Source: Heterobilharzia americana (Eukaryota; Platyhelminthes; Trematoda; Strigeidida; Schistosomatidae). From it: a stretch of DNA of 64,000 bases. Shown one piece after another: positions 38,875 through 51,310 of the stretch. A model generated the notes under the pieces. That model saw only the letters and a program-made list of their open reading frames with translations. It was not told the DNA's origin and did not search any database. Each line of letters starts with the position of its first letter. Position 1 is the stretch's first letter. Made by a program: the position numbers and the translations under genes. The stretch lies in assembly GCA_944470555.2 (NCBI GenBank), contig OX104130.1, positions 45,169,491 through 45,233,490 on the forward strand. The letters run 5' to 3'.

Positions 38875-39112
38875 ATGCTATATAGCTAATTGATAGGAGT
38901 AGTTAAATGTGGACCTTTGGATTCTGGCCTGGTTGCTTAATGGCAACTTGTTGCCTATGGAACCTGAGCGTCCTGTGATGCATTCTTGACGATGGCGTAA
39001 ATACGCACTGCTGAAAAGTCTCATAGTAAGACGAAACATTTGTCTGGCGCTCCCAGGTTCTCAGTGGTTCTCCAACTGATATCAGGCCATAATGAATGCC
39101 AGCTGGAAATAA
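38875..39112 (+). mobile_element. Hammerhead-SINE, copy 7
   Basis: The leader (38875-38928), tRNA-like head (about 38930-38990), hammerhead (39005-39050) and 3' segment (ending near 39112) are all recognisable and collinear with the copy at 23021-23256. A box-like and B box-like sequence have several changes. Together with copy 6 it forms a divergent pair about 430 bases across, with both 3' ends outward. Confidence 0.75.
39005..39050 (+). ncRNA. Hammerhead ribozyme remnant (core G8 to A)
   Basis: Stem I pairs GCACTG with TGGCGC using wobbles and one mismatch. The core CTGAAAA differs from CUGANGA only at G8. Stem II is GTCT/AGAC. GAA, the AC/GT minimal stem III with an ATTT loop, and the GUC triplet are kept. 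G8 is the general base partner region of the ribozyme, so it is probably inactive. Confidence 0.65.
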
Positions 39113-39340
39113 ACAGATTCTCATAAAACTCCAAATAGCATAATATATTTATTTCGACTAAACAAATATTGTATTACTACTGTGAGCAGTGTACTGATTA
39201 ATGGTATAGACTGAGAGACTTGGCAGATGTACAAGATTTACATAGCCCTACCTGCAGTAAGTTGTAATACATCATCATACACATATTTAGTTTGTAAAAG
39301 TATTTTTCTATCAGTAAAATCCTAAAAGTCTTGAAAACAG

Positions 39341-39647
39341 AATCAGCTTGAAGCTACATATATACGAGTTATTATCCGGAATAGTTTGTATGAAGACAGC
39401 ACGCTTTTTTCCATCTTTTCGAAAAACATGGCAGTCAAGAAACAGCATCAGGCGAGCAAATAATCTTTTAAATTCTTCATCAGCAGTTCATGAAATCGTC
39501 TTCCTAAATCATAACAGGGAAAATACAAAGAATTCTTACCCTGAGATTAATATTACTTCAATGAAGTTACATGCTCCTGGATACAGGTTTTCAGTTTTTA
39601 AGGATGAGTTCCCAATGAAGGATTATTCCCTTTTTCCAAGCGATTAA
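39341..39647 (+). CDS. Candidate terminal exon, function unknown
   Basis: An open frame of about 100 codons ends at TAA (39645-39647). It is followed 53 bases later by an AATAAA signal, as expected for a schistosome 3' exon. Several AG acceptors lie between 39313 and 39353 after a TATTTTTCTATCAG tract; which one is used cannot be decided, and the one at 39314 would put a TAA in frame. The peptide has an Arg/Ser-rich middle and an Asp/Phe/Pro-rich end. No domain is recognised. The exon is less AT-rich than its flanks. Chance is a real alternative. Confidence 0.3.
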
Positions 39648-39700
39648 TGTTTTGTGGTAACTTCCGAAAAGATTATACCTTATTAATATTATGTTTAGAA

Positions 39701-39706
39701 AATAAA
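39701..39706 (+). promoter_or_regulatory. Possible poly(A) signal
   Basis: Canonical AATAAA, 53 bases after the stop of the candidate terminal exon at 39341-39647. Such hexamers are common in DNA this AT-rich. Confidence 0.25.
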
Positions 39707-42700
39707 GTTAATTGGAATATTTGTTACTGTCTAGTATTTGTTGGGTGCAGACCGAAAGTTAACTTACAGGTGGTCTGCATTTTATGTTCGCTGGATATTT
39801 TAAAGGAAAAAATTTAATGGTTATGTATTTCAAAAACTGTTGATTCTAGTCTATACAAAATATTTGTCATCCCTACCTCTAACTAATAGCCAATGTACAT
39901 CAATGAGCATTGTTTTATAACATTCGTGGTTACTCTTATTACAAAACCGTAAACAATTCCCATCAACAACATATTCGATTCTATTGTCAGAAGTAAGTTT
40001 CTCTATCAGACACATTTTCTCCAAAAATTTCAACGACTATCAGACATAAGAAAACATAGAAGACGATTGCAGCAAAGAAGATGTTTTTTTCATTGAAATC
40101 ATTCTCTTAGCTGTATGTTCCTGAAAATGTGGTAAAAGAGATTGGAAACTCTAGATCAAGTTCTGGCCAAAGGTAAATATAAACTGAGTCACAGAAGATA
40201 GTTATGTAATGGGGAAGTAAACTAAGTGATTACAAAATAAAAACAGTTATATCATATATATTGCGTTATCCGGAATGATTGATAATCTACGATGGCATGG
40301 CAACGAAAGCGGTTAAACATACTTCTTTTGAACGCATTTTGATAGTATGAATATTTTTGTTAATGATTCGTTTATCTAAGTTTAGATGTCAGCCTCGTTC
40401 CTTGCTAGTGGTTTGGTCGCACTTTGTACGGAATTTTTAAGGACTTGTTAAAATGAACTAAAAGTTGCCAGTTTATTAAGCTTTTTGTTTTAGATCCTAG
40501 GATACATTGCTGTCTTTCCCTTGTCATCCAAGTTGGATAGTGTTCACTAGTGAGTTGCATATACTGGGTCATGATATGGCTGATGTACTAGGTTCCACAG
40601 GAGAAAGTAAACTCACAATAAAATGAAGTGGTCAGTAAACAGATTATTCGTCCATCTGGCGGTTATTTACATATAAGTTATGGATACTTTGTCATTAGAA
40701 CTGTTTTATTAATTCATGATAAGTAACCTGACTACAAAGTAAATCTAAACTGCATAAACATAAAAGGAAAAGTATTCGTTTTTATTGGTAGTCGAGTTTT
40801 CCATTTTTCATTTCACTGTAATAGCGTGACTAATCTCCGCACGCCACTCTAATTTTTGTTACTCGTAAGTTATTATGGAATATTGGTGAACAGGGCGAAT
40901 TATCTCATGAGTATTAAAGTCCTGTTTTTCTTCTGAATTATGCACTCTTTTCTTTTCCTTCTACTCCTCTTTAGAGGCTGTGATTTTGTTAATCCCAGAG
41001 AACTGTTTGTTGACATATGGTTCAAAAACGTCCTCAAACATTACAGTTGTTTTCAGTCCGACAAGCATGTTTCATTCACTCAATTTATAATTACGAAATT
41101 GAAGTGATCGTATTGTAAATATACCCTTTGAATGCAGAAAAAGCAAAAGATGCCCACCTAGTACACGATCGTCATAGTTCCCCTGTTTCAGTGTTTAAGA
41201 GCGTTACAACAGATCTTATCTCAGGATATCAGCTACGACGGAATTCTCATTAAAGTATTGACAGTTACCTGAACCGCCTAACTAACTTTTAATAAGCATT
41301 ACAATCTTGAAGAGATCATATTCTGGAGTTAAAATATGCTTTCTAATTGCAATTATTCTTTTTAATAGTTACTTTGATTCATCGTATAAGGTGCTTCTTA
41401 TTTGCTTAGTCCCAAAGTAGAATACTACAACAACCAATAAAATGAAAAAATATCTTGTATTATCCTTTGAAATCGGAATTAAAAGCAACTACGCCTAACT
41501 CAGTCATCAAATAGATAAAACATCTAGGTAGATATAATAGTGATAGATATGTCTTGTTAATGGTAAAATATGCACACTGCAACATCATTCTCACATTACC
41601 TCTAGAATGAAAACAGAACCTGACTAACAGCTGCTGCTAATATTGTACAGAAGGAATATATCATTCAGGAAATTCATCTGTTGAAAATCAGCATGAATGA
41701 ATTGATACTGATACACTTCCGTATGACTTTCGAAGCAAGATAAAATTGTCAGCCTGAAGCACAAGAATAATAACTGAAATTGCACACCAAGAAAAGGCCG
41801 TAGAGGGAAATTTGACTCGCGTAACCAATAACTAGGTTTCTTCCTCTTATATGGAAGGAAGTTAATTTCAACTCGAATTTCATGGGAAAATTAGTAAAAG
41901 AGATAATAATGCCAAAATTCATGTAGCTTATCAGAAGATATTTACTAAGTTGCTGTGGAGTGTATCTGTACTGCCTGTGAACATATGTATGAATGTATTT
42001 TTTTTATTATTCACCTCAGTGTGGATACAACATACCATCTGTCGCTGTAAACACACATCAGCGGATCATAATATAAAGTCAGATTCTTGAGCATTATTTG
42101 TAATTACTTCAAGCATGGCTCAGCTGGGATGACTGCATTCTGATAAGGAGACCTAACATACAACATCTGGTATATAGTGTATATAGTTTTAGTAGATTGG
42201 GCTGCTGCAAGTTACAAATTGCAGAACGCCATTCGAAAGAGGTTGAAACATGTTTTTTTTGAATTGACACAGCTCCAAGTATACCAAAGAAAGACAACGA
42301 AAAGACTCCTCAAACTTACAGTACCGAAAACTAGTGAACTCATTTTGTGTTTACAGTTTGTTTTCGTAACAATACACGTTTTTTAGTAACTAGTTATTTC
42401 TTTTTATGGTTTTCCATCTCCAATTACTGGGCCACTTCTTTGATTTCCGCGTAATCACGCCTCTTGATAGTTATTGATTTGTGCTGTCAAACTACTTAAT
42501 ATTCTTCACGTAAGTAATACTATAGTAACTATTTTTTTCTGAATACAGACCAGTGATCGGACTAGAAAAGACTAATATTCGTTATTACTGTATGCAGATA
42601 CTAGTTTTTTAAAGCTCGAATAATATTAGAGGTGACACTGAAACCAAAGCACACGACATTTTTTCGAAGTCCTTGATATATTACTCAGGAATTGTTTGCT

Positions 42701-43290
42701 CGCCGTAGTGACTTAAAGAAAATTTAATGTGTTTGTTAAATTCTTTATTCATGGAGAAAACCTTTTGTTATGTTATTGTTTGTTATCTCTCATTGTTCAT
42801 TGGACAGTAATGGTCTCTCTGCATTGGCATATAGGTTGCCGCCGTGATGCCTTGATACTGCCTACCGTTTTAATTCGATAGTAGTGATGGATAATAATGG
42901 AGACTTGCGTCCTGAATTCCACCAGGCACTATCCACTGTTACCATCAAAGCTTTTTATGCCATCAGATGTACATAATCGTGCAAATTTCCCTCTTTGTGG
43001 GTCGCTCTATCAAATATGTCCATTTATTTGAATAAATATTGTCATAAGTGCACTTGTCTTCATTATATAAATTCAAGTCTTTATTTTCTTACCTACTTAT
43101 CATTTTTAACGTCCTAAGCCAGTGCTTCTACCTTCTATAACTGTTATGTAGTTTAGCAAAATGAGTACAATATTCCAGTGTATAATTAAATTTAGAGTTG
43201 TGTTATAAAATAACTAGACAAGAAAATGTTAGGGACGGACAGTTTTTCAGGCATTTATGGTCACAGTGAGTGAGAAAGGCAATAACTTTC
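39707..43290. other. Gene-free AT-rich stretch
   Basis: No supported gene, RNA gene or retroelement. A slightly GC-richer patch at about 42820-42960 is unassigned. Confidence 0.45.
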
Positions 43291-43480
43291 AGTCCAACAA
43301 ACGATTCATTAGGTATGAATATTTTGAACAGATATAACAATTTTAGAGAAAATCTAGGTGTATCAATATTCATATAATGTGAGATTCCGTAAGATGACGA
43401 TAGACTTACTTTAAGCCTATTTAGATAAAAATTACACTGGTCTGTGCTGACAGGGCTGCATTAAAGGTTTATATTCATGA
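43291..43480 (+). repeat. Unclassified repeat, copy 1 of a local pair
   Basis: The right part (43370-43480) clearly matches 44086-44202. Shared blocks are GTGAGATTCC, GACTTACTT/GATTTACTT, TTAGATAAAAATTAC/TTGATAAACATTAC, GGTCTGTGCT, ACAGG and CATTAAAGGTTTA, all in order. Similarity is weaker to the left, back to about 43291. No coding capacity, terminal repeats or tRNA-like head was seen. Confidence 0.65.
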
Positions 43481-43980
43481 TCCGCTTATTTCATTACCAA
43501 TTACGTCGAATATTGTGAGAAACACATATTTGTTACGTAATAATACGTTCAGTTGACATTCGAAATGGGTTCCAAAGTTTGAGATAATCTCTACCTCGGG
43601 TTATTCGATTGTTGTATATCTCTTTCAACAAAAGTTAATGAATCATGTTCACGACTGCGGTGTTACACACATCAGTATCAATCAACTGAAGTAATTTGCT
43701 TCATGCTATGTGCATCTATTAATGCCTGGGAACTTGACTTCTAATGTGTATCCGCAACTTCCACCACAAACGCACGCCAATCTAAAAATTTAAATACAGT
43801 GAGATATCAAGCTTTCCTTAATGTGGTGAGGAGAACCACGCCACTGTTATTGCTTTGTTTCCTCAGCTAATGTGGGCTTGTGTTTAAAGCTTTACGGCAT
43901 CATAAGGAACTATCATTATTATTAATTGACGAGATATATTTCATGTTTAAAAATAGGCAACTACAGCTGGTGGGCGGTGT
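43481..43980. other. Spacer between the two unclassified repeats
   Basis: Nothing recognised. Confidence 0.4.
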
Positions 43981-44202
43981 AGCCAACAGACATTCTTTAG
44001 AATGATCGCTAGCTGATATTTCCATAGAAGACTTAGGTTGGACAGGACAACATATTTAGTAATAGATATGTCAGTTATACAGTGGTATTCATGTCATAAG
44101 TGAGATTCCTTAACAATAAGGCAGATTTACTTGAATCCCATCTTGATAAACATTACGTTGGTCTGTGCTAACAGGCCTACATTAAAGGTTTACATCCTAG
44201 GG
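43981..44202 (+). repeat. Unclassified repeat, copy 2 of a local pair
   Basis: Same orientation as 43291-43480, about 700 bases away. The best-conserved block is TTGGTCTGTGCTAACAGGCC at 44159-44178. It is either a local tandem duplication including the spacer, now diverged, or two insertions of one element. Confidence 0.65.
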
Positions 44203-46494
44203 TCTAAAATATCCCAAAACTGGAGAAAATATACGTCAGTGACAAAACATTTACCGAAAAAGGTGAAAAATATGTATTTATCGGCGTTCATAGACATTTT
44301 CAGATAGTATTGCTTTGTGAAGTCGTGTACACAATCGATTTCCTGATAACTTAGCTTTAAGTTGACGCCTGAAGGAACAACATTAGTTTAAAGATCCCCA
44401 CAGATTATTCGGAACAAGAATAGTTTGAGCGAACAATTGTTTGCAGTGACTTCTTCTTCAGGTTCTAAATTTATAAATCCGTGAGAATAAGTGAAATACA
44501 GTAGTCAAAATAAGGTATGATGTACAGCTATTACTATATTGGAACAGTCAGTGTTTTAGGGGAATGAAGATCAAATCGAATGGAATCGTGGATTGGTGAT
44601 CAGTCTTGTGTGTTAGTTGTGTAAGGAAATCAGAACAATTGTGAAACGAATAGAGTAGCATTAGCAACATACGAATGACATTTTTACAATATGTAACTGA
44701 GAAATGAAAGTCGAAACAATGTCAAATAAGTTCAACTCATAACACCTGTATCTCAGTTTTACTCAAGAAAATAAGGGAAGTGATGAGGTCAGGTTTCTGG
44801 ATGTCTCCCAGGTGAAAACAATAGATAGATCTTTAAAAAAATTGTCTGTTCCGAAAGCCTACATAAAACGTTTGTTGACACTCAGTATGCGAGCAACATA
44901 GTTAGAAAATGTTTCGATACAGTAAATAGGTAGGAAGAAGATATCTGAGAAATTTAGTGTATTCGTGGAGCGCAACTCAAAGTCTGACCACACATTCACT
45001 TATCAAGACACCTTTTAGAGAAAAGTTAAAAAAGAGTGTGGTAAGTTATGGTGGTTAATTCGCACTTGGTATTCACTAGATCTATTACTACTTCAGCATA
45101 AAGATCTCACATGCTGTATGCATACTTCAGGCAGTACTATGAAAACAGTTGCACTAGCACTTCAAGTAAACTTGGTCAAACACATAGTTATAGTATCATA
45201 GACTACGCTTTATTCAAAAAATAGAATTTCATTATCACCCATAGTAGCATACAGCAGCAGTAACCAGTGTGCCTACATTATTCATAATTTGATCAAACTT
45301 CATATATGTATGCGTTATATACCTCTCTGAATAGTCACAAACAATCACAGTGTGTTTTCACACCATCTGTGATATTAAAACCTGATAAAGAATACTAAGA
45401 CTATCAAGACAAAAACTTATCGCTGTGTAAATTTTACACAAAAAAATCTACTAATAATACATTGTTCTACTCCATAATGCACAAACTTCTCAATCATATA
45501 TTTATTAACAAGGAACGTTGAAGGTAGGGACAAATGATGTTCGAATATTATATGTGGTTGTGAACCTTCGTATAGGTCAATGGAAGATCAGTGTAAAGAA
45601 AGCCTGTTTAGACAGCACGGCGTCTAGACTTTCATAGCTTCTTTCCGAAGAAGTAACATCGGAGTTTAGTATAATGCTGAATCAAGAGTCCAAAGTATCT
45701 GCACAACAGTATTTGAGAGAATAAGTTTATGAATTTAAAAGGAAGGCCTAATTGAGTTGCTAAAATGATGTAAAATGAAGCTGATTTTATTAGCCCAGAG
45801 GAAATTAAAATCGTGATCCAATATAAGTCTCATTACTAAATAGGTGATCATGTCACACCTGCTGTGTATCAGTCTGCACATGTGCGTGCTAACATAAACA
45901 ATGAGAGGATCTATCGAACTACGGAATAGAAGATTGGGTAACATATCTCTAAATAGCTGCGGAGATAATTACTTTTGAATAGCCCAATAAAAACGGAAGT
46001 AAGATAGACAACAACGTGTACAGTCAAACGTATTGCAGGTCGTATAACTGATCCCAAAAAGTAGGGGCCGTCATGATTGTACACTTGGGTTTATTGTAGC
46101 CTTGGACAAACAAAACTATGAACTTCCTTGTGTATTCAAACTCTACCTTAAAAAGTTCTTAGGAATACTTACCTACAGTGAATACCATGGTTAATGTTTA
46201 AATATACTATTCCTCCCTATGGTTCTTCATAGGGCCCTGTTCTTCCTAACCTTTTCACTTGGAACACCTTAAAAAGTGAATACGTAAGCAGACTATTAGA
46301 AATGTATTACGTGAATGCATCGTATTTCCTAGATAAATTCCGTCTAACTGTATTCAACAAATTCACTAAGGGAAGCAACTGCTTCAAAGAGCGAAAAACG
46401 TTTGTTCCAGTCACATGATTGGAAGTAAATGCAAGATCTTCAAAAATTATTAATTTGACTGATCATCCAGTAAGCTTTATCGATAATTAATACA
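44203..46494. other. Gene-free AT-rich stretch
   Basis: No supported gene. Open frames are short and without signals. Confidence 0.45.
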
Positions 46495-46530
46495 TAAGTA
46501 TAAGTAAGTATAGGTAAGTATAGGTAAGTG
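46495..46530. repeat. Tandem repeat, 10-bp unit TAAGTATAGG
   Basis: Three full units and a partial fourth. The unit junctions create GGTAAGT, the consensus 5' splice-site core, at 46513-46519 and 46523-46529, with a near match at 46503-46509. Confidence 0.85.
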
Positions 46531-49500
46531 AACTGTCTTGATGGTTCAAAAAACTGAAATATCTCACTTTTGCAGTAATATGGATGATGTGCACTAGATA
46601 ATCAAGCGAATTTTCTATAAATTCTTAAGGCAAATTTGTCATGCAGCAACAATAAACTTTCTTATAAACAAAAGTGGTTCATGTTACTGCCAACAAAAGA
46701 CATGACATTTGTCCTCTACACTTCCTAATGAAAACTATTTAGTTGTGTCTGCGGAAGCCAAAGAATAAGTCTTGTGAAGAGGCAGCTGTCTAACACTATG
46801 GTTGTTTAGTATTTTCCTAAATGGTTAAGCATTTATCAACAAAAGAGTGCAATATGTTCTTTTAATACAGAGTTTTGTAGATCACGTGCCTGACATCGAC
46901 ACTCTAAAGTTGTATACATTAGTTAGTGGACAATGGAATTTAAAACCCTTATGATTACAGTGGTCTGTATGATTTTGACTTTGATGTAACAAATGAACCT
47001 TGCAGTGAAAGTGAAAACAAAGAATAAATTGTTATTATTGTTCAGTGGTTTTTAACCTCATCAACTGATGTGTTGTACTATTTGTTATCGACTATCTTTA
47101 TGATTATTCTTTTGTTTTATTCCCATTTTATTTACTGACTTGCTGCATTTGGCGAACTGATTTATTGTTAGTTTTGATTTCTTATCAGACTACCAGTTAT
47201 TGCATTCCTAGTGACGTTGCTAAACTTTAGTTCAAAAACTGTTTATTGTCAATTTTCACAACCCTTCCAATCTACTGACAAACCTACTTCAGATCAATGG
47301 AAACAATCTTTTCACCTTCAAGTTGCGTTCCCTAATTCTCAATCATTACTTTATGCACATATGTCTTTGTCTTACTTCATGTTATATATGATGAAGTGCA
47401 TACAGTATCCGGTAGAATACTTGTGAATTCGCTTTCCTCTGTTTTATATGCTTTTTTCTGCATGTTTTAAATTAATTGGTCAGTAGTCAGTTACTTTCAT
47501 TCCCTAGATAGATTATTTGTCGAGTCCCTAGGAATAACGCTGTCAAGCAATATGTAGTAAACATTTTATTTTATTGGATAACATAAATCTTCGTGTCTCT
47601 TAGTATCTTCTGATTTCAGTTCAACGTGCATAAACGCAAAGTTTCCTCAATTTAATTGGTCAAGAAACAAGCAACGTTCACTTTATTTCAGTAAGGCAAG
47701 AAGGAATACATTTGTAGACTTCGGGGATACATTCTGGACAATTCCTACCTTAAAGGAATCTAACTTCTCAGCATTGCGATTGGTAGACACCTAATAGTTT
47801 TAAGACATGAAATTGATGCTTCTGGTTATCTTTTTTATATTAAGCGACTAGGTGTTACTTGAACTGCTTCTTTGAGTAGAACCAACTGTCATAAAGTATT
47901 TTTGACCAAAGCTACAAGTACGAAGAGAAAATTCGATGAATTTTATCGTTTTTATGACGATCGTGATAATATCTGATTTTAATCAAAATGCACTTAATAA
48001 AAACACCTCCTGGTTTTGCCATGATAAAGGCATGTTGTTTACATGTTGTCATGTGTTATCTAGTGCTGATTATTTTCACAATCCTTCTCTTCCTGGATAA
48101 TTTCTCGACGTTTCATTTCAGTGAATATAAATTAAGTAAACATTTCAACTAGTACCTATGATTGGATCAATCTGAATGCTTGTGATTGTCTGGAATGCAG
48201 CATGTTTAGTGTTATCCATCAATCTTTGTTAGCTAGTGGTATATTTATTATTCCCTTGATAAATGTTGTAGTTTTGGTCTGTATGCTGCAGATGCATGTT
48301 TATGAATTGAAATCCAACAGTTTCCAAAATCTAACCTTCTTTAATAAAAGTTCAAAGAGTACCAAAAAAGTTGCCTTATTTTTGCACTTAAATTTCTTCA
48401 ACAAATTTTGATCCAAGCACTGCATAATCTAGATTCCGTTCCTAAGGATTTTCATTACTGAGAAAAAGGAGCTCATTAGACCTAGTTTGAGAAAGATAAC
48501 ACATACCGACAATCTATAAAAGACATTTAGTCAGCTGTCCTAGCACAGAAAAGCTTAACATGGCCTAAAAAGGGCAAATGATTCCTACGAAACAATAATT
48601 GGTATGCTTCTTAGAAATAAACTACATTTGTGGACTAAGTAGTTTTTAGTCCATGAGTGAATACAGTTTAATAGTAAAGGTATGTCAATGTCATACTGAT
48701 AAGGAATTTCAATTGAAAACCTAAAAAATAGTGTTTCATAATATCATGAGATTTTTCTGCAGTCATAATCGTAAATATTTCTGACAAAGATCATTTGAAA
48801 GTCTACCTCGACACACACAAAAAGTTCATCACCCAAATTCTTATGCTTTCTTAAGTTCCCTATGATCATAACTTAGATTGTCCGAAGACAAAAAGAAATA
48901 TTTTGACGGACGAAAGAATTCTAATTTATTTTTACTTTAATTGTAAAAACACTTGGAAGGACTATGAAGGATAAATAACAAGAGAAATAACATCTTGTGG
49001 GTATACCAGTAAAACTGCAATCGCATTTAACACTATCTTACGCAGACTAATTGCATACTTATTTATCTTGAGAAAAAACAAAACTGAAAGACGTATTGGC
49101 CATGTGTTGGCAAGTGATTTATGCGAACCGACAAAATGTCATTTTTCTCTCATGTCAGTTAAAAAAAATGCAAATTCGAACCACTCACAATTAAATAAGA
49201 AATTTGTAACTTCATTTGCTACAAACTAGAGTACTTTCTGAAAGGTTATGCTAGTGGTAAACATAATAATTTATTATGCATGTAATTATTAAAAATTTCA
49301 TTGGCTTAATATCTTTCGAAAGTAACACAGGAAAAACTCGTGTTGAATGGATTATTATTAATAATTTAATATGAGGCACTAAAAAATGTTTTTAAATGTT
49401 GAAATCGGTGAGAAAGATCAAAAAGGTTGACTTCATAAGTTGAAATAATTCATGTGAGTCAATTCGCGGACTTCTTGATGCTAGTTTTATATTACCTAAG

Positions 49501-50309
49501 TTTGCTTATCTGTTCCGAGGATAACTAATGTACACCAATTGACGCTACATTACATGCATGTATATTTATATATCCTCGTGTTACAACATATGCTGCCAAG
49601 AATACTAATACCAACGGCAGACGTAGTTCGCAGGGTACAGCAACACTATATCAACGAATGAGATTTAACAAGTTGCTTTGTATCATTAGCTCTGACTTCA
49701 GTAAATGCATATGCAAACGTGTAGGAAGTTTGGGTTACACTTTGTAATTAATACTGAATGAAGTATTAGAAGCTGATTGTTCGCATTCGCAAAGTAGGTG
49801 AGCTGACTGACGTCCTTTGCCCTTTACAAAAACATACTAGGAGTTTTTCACCAATGCGACGAGTGGTAAGCTCAGAGGTATGATCTTCCATACGTATGTA
49901 TTTGTATATAGTTCTTGATGACTTGATATTGGTAACTTCCTACTAACCACACAAAGTTTTTTATCAAGTGCTACAGAAGGTAAGTCACAGTTCAAGTAGT
50001 TTTGCTGTGGCTCATGTGATTGCTTTACTAAATGGTTCAGCTTTGCATTACTGAGTAAGTAATTCTTTTCTCAGCTTTTTCCGCATAGCTTTTTGTTAAC
50101 TGCGGCTGACCAGCTGGCACCAATGTAAGATGCGGCTTTACTGTGTAGTGGTCCAATTTTTCAAACCTCACGTCAGGACAGGATATTAAGTTATGAGCCA
50201 CATAAATGAGAGAAGAATAAGTAAAATGGTAGTCAGAAATATCAGAAAGTTGTGAAAAAGAACTGGTAGGGAACAAATATTTCGTAAAATTTGGTACAAT
50301 TACTGACAC
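46531..50309. other. Gene-free AT-rich stretch
   Basis: No supported gene. Open frames at 47211-47426 and 48202-48411 (plus) have no splice or motif support. Confidence 0.4.
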
Positions 50310-51085
50310 GAAGATAATATTCGAATACATCTGCACCACTGTGATCGATTCCCAGCCATTGCAGAGGGTCCTCAACTACCGACTCACTTTATGACGTGCA
50401 CTCTAAAAGATAGGTTCACATTTTCCTATAAGGCTCCCACCAACAAGGACTTTAGGGATGGAGACCGTATTATATTCTGACCATCTCTAAACGTTTTCCG
50501 ACCTTAATCTTCTTCAGCTAACATTGCTCTAGAAGGTAGTCGGCGAATAGGCATGGTTAATACATGTCTCATCCACCTCAGTTCCTAAAATTTCACAACC
50601 TCATAAAAAACTCAAGTCTACTAGATACTTTACACCTGACTTCAACATTCTTGATGTAGTGCCACCACGTCATGCAGCCTAGGCTATGAAGGTAACAGTG
50701 GTTGAACATCCGAAGTATTCTTGTCTTCTCCATTCTTAATGACTGTATATGACTGCTGAAGACATATAAAAAACTTTACTAAGTTATTTCGCAGCTCACT
50801 CTATCCTGTACAGCTTTGATTCAGTAGTCTAGGTATTCGACTTCCAAATGATATGTCATGCTTTCAAACCTCAACCCGGTAACCGAGTTCTAAGCAGCCA
50901 GGTAGCATCCTCTGTCATCACACAATTGGTATGGGTCACTGTCTACAGCATGAGCATACACATGGTGGATGAGTGCATACTGATCTCATTTAGACACTGG
51001 ACAGCAGAGAACTGGATGTCGCAACTGATCCATAATATCATCAACTATCAAAGCCATTTTGGCACTTCTTTTCAGTGCTGAGGGT
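50310..51085 (-). mobile_element. Fragment of the second non-LTR retrotransposon family (3' part)
   Basis: Read on the minus strand it carries, in order, an 'RILRMFNHCYL' block (about 50735-50700), a 'W.H.IKN.EVR.KV' block (about 50665-50615) and a decayed 'H-x-MP' region (about 50575-50535). A 3' end resembling the family's 'CAGTGGTGCAG' terminus lies near 50340. The first two correspond to the 'FDHR.LR' module of the plus-strand fragment at 20100-20890. Many stops are present. It lies just past the 3' end of RTE copy C in the same orientation. The overlapping minus-strand frame at 50037-50375 is a by-product. Confidence 0.6.
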
Positions 51086-51273
51086 TCCCAGTCAGCCTTA
51101 TTGCATTTATCACTTTACTGTTGTGTTTGTCCAATTTTGATCGTAATGATGTTAGGAATAAGGTCAAAGGTTGTAAACTAGTATTACGTCAACGAAATGA
51201 CCATATATTTGTCGTCTATTGGTCAAGTAATGTTCTATTTACTTCAAAAAATTAATCCTCACATGCAATTACG

Positions 51274-51274
<1 letters not shown>

Positions 51275-51307
<33 letters not shown>
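51275..51307. repeat. (AT)n microsatellite at the 3' end of RTE copy C
   Basis: An AT run starting one or two bases beyond the last recognisable base of copy C, in the place where RTE elements normally have a short simple tail. Confidence 0.9.
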
Positions 51308-51308
<1 letters not shown>

Positions 51309-51310
<2 letters not shown>

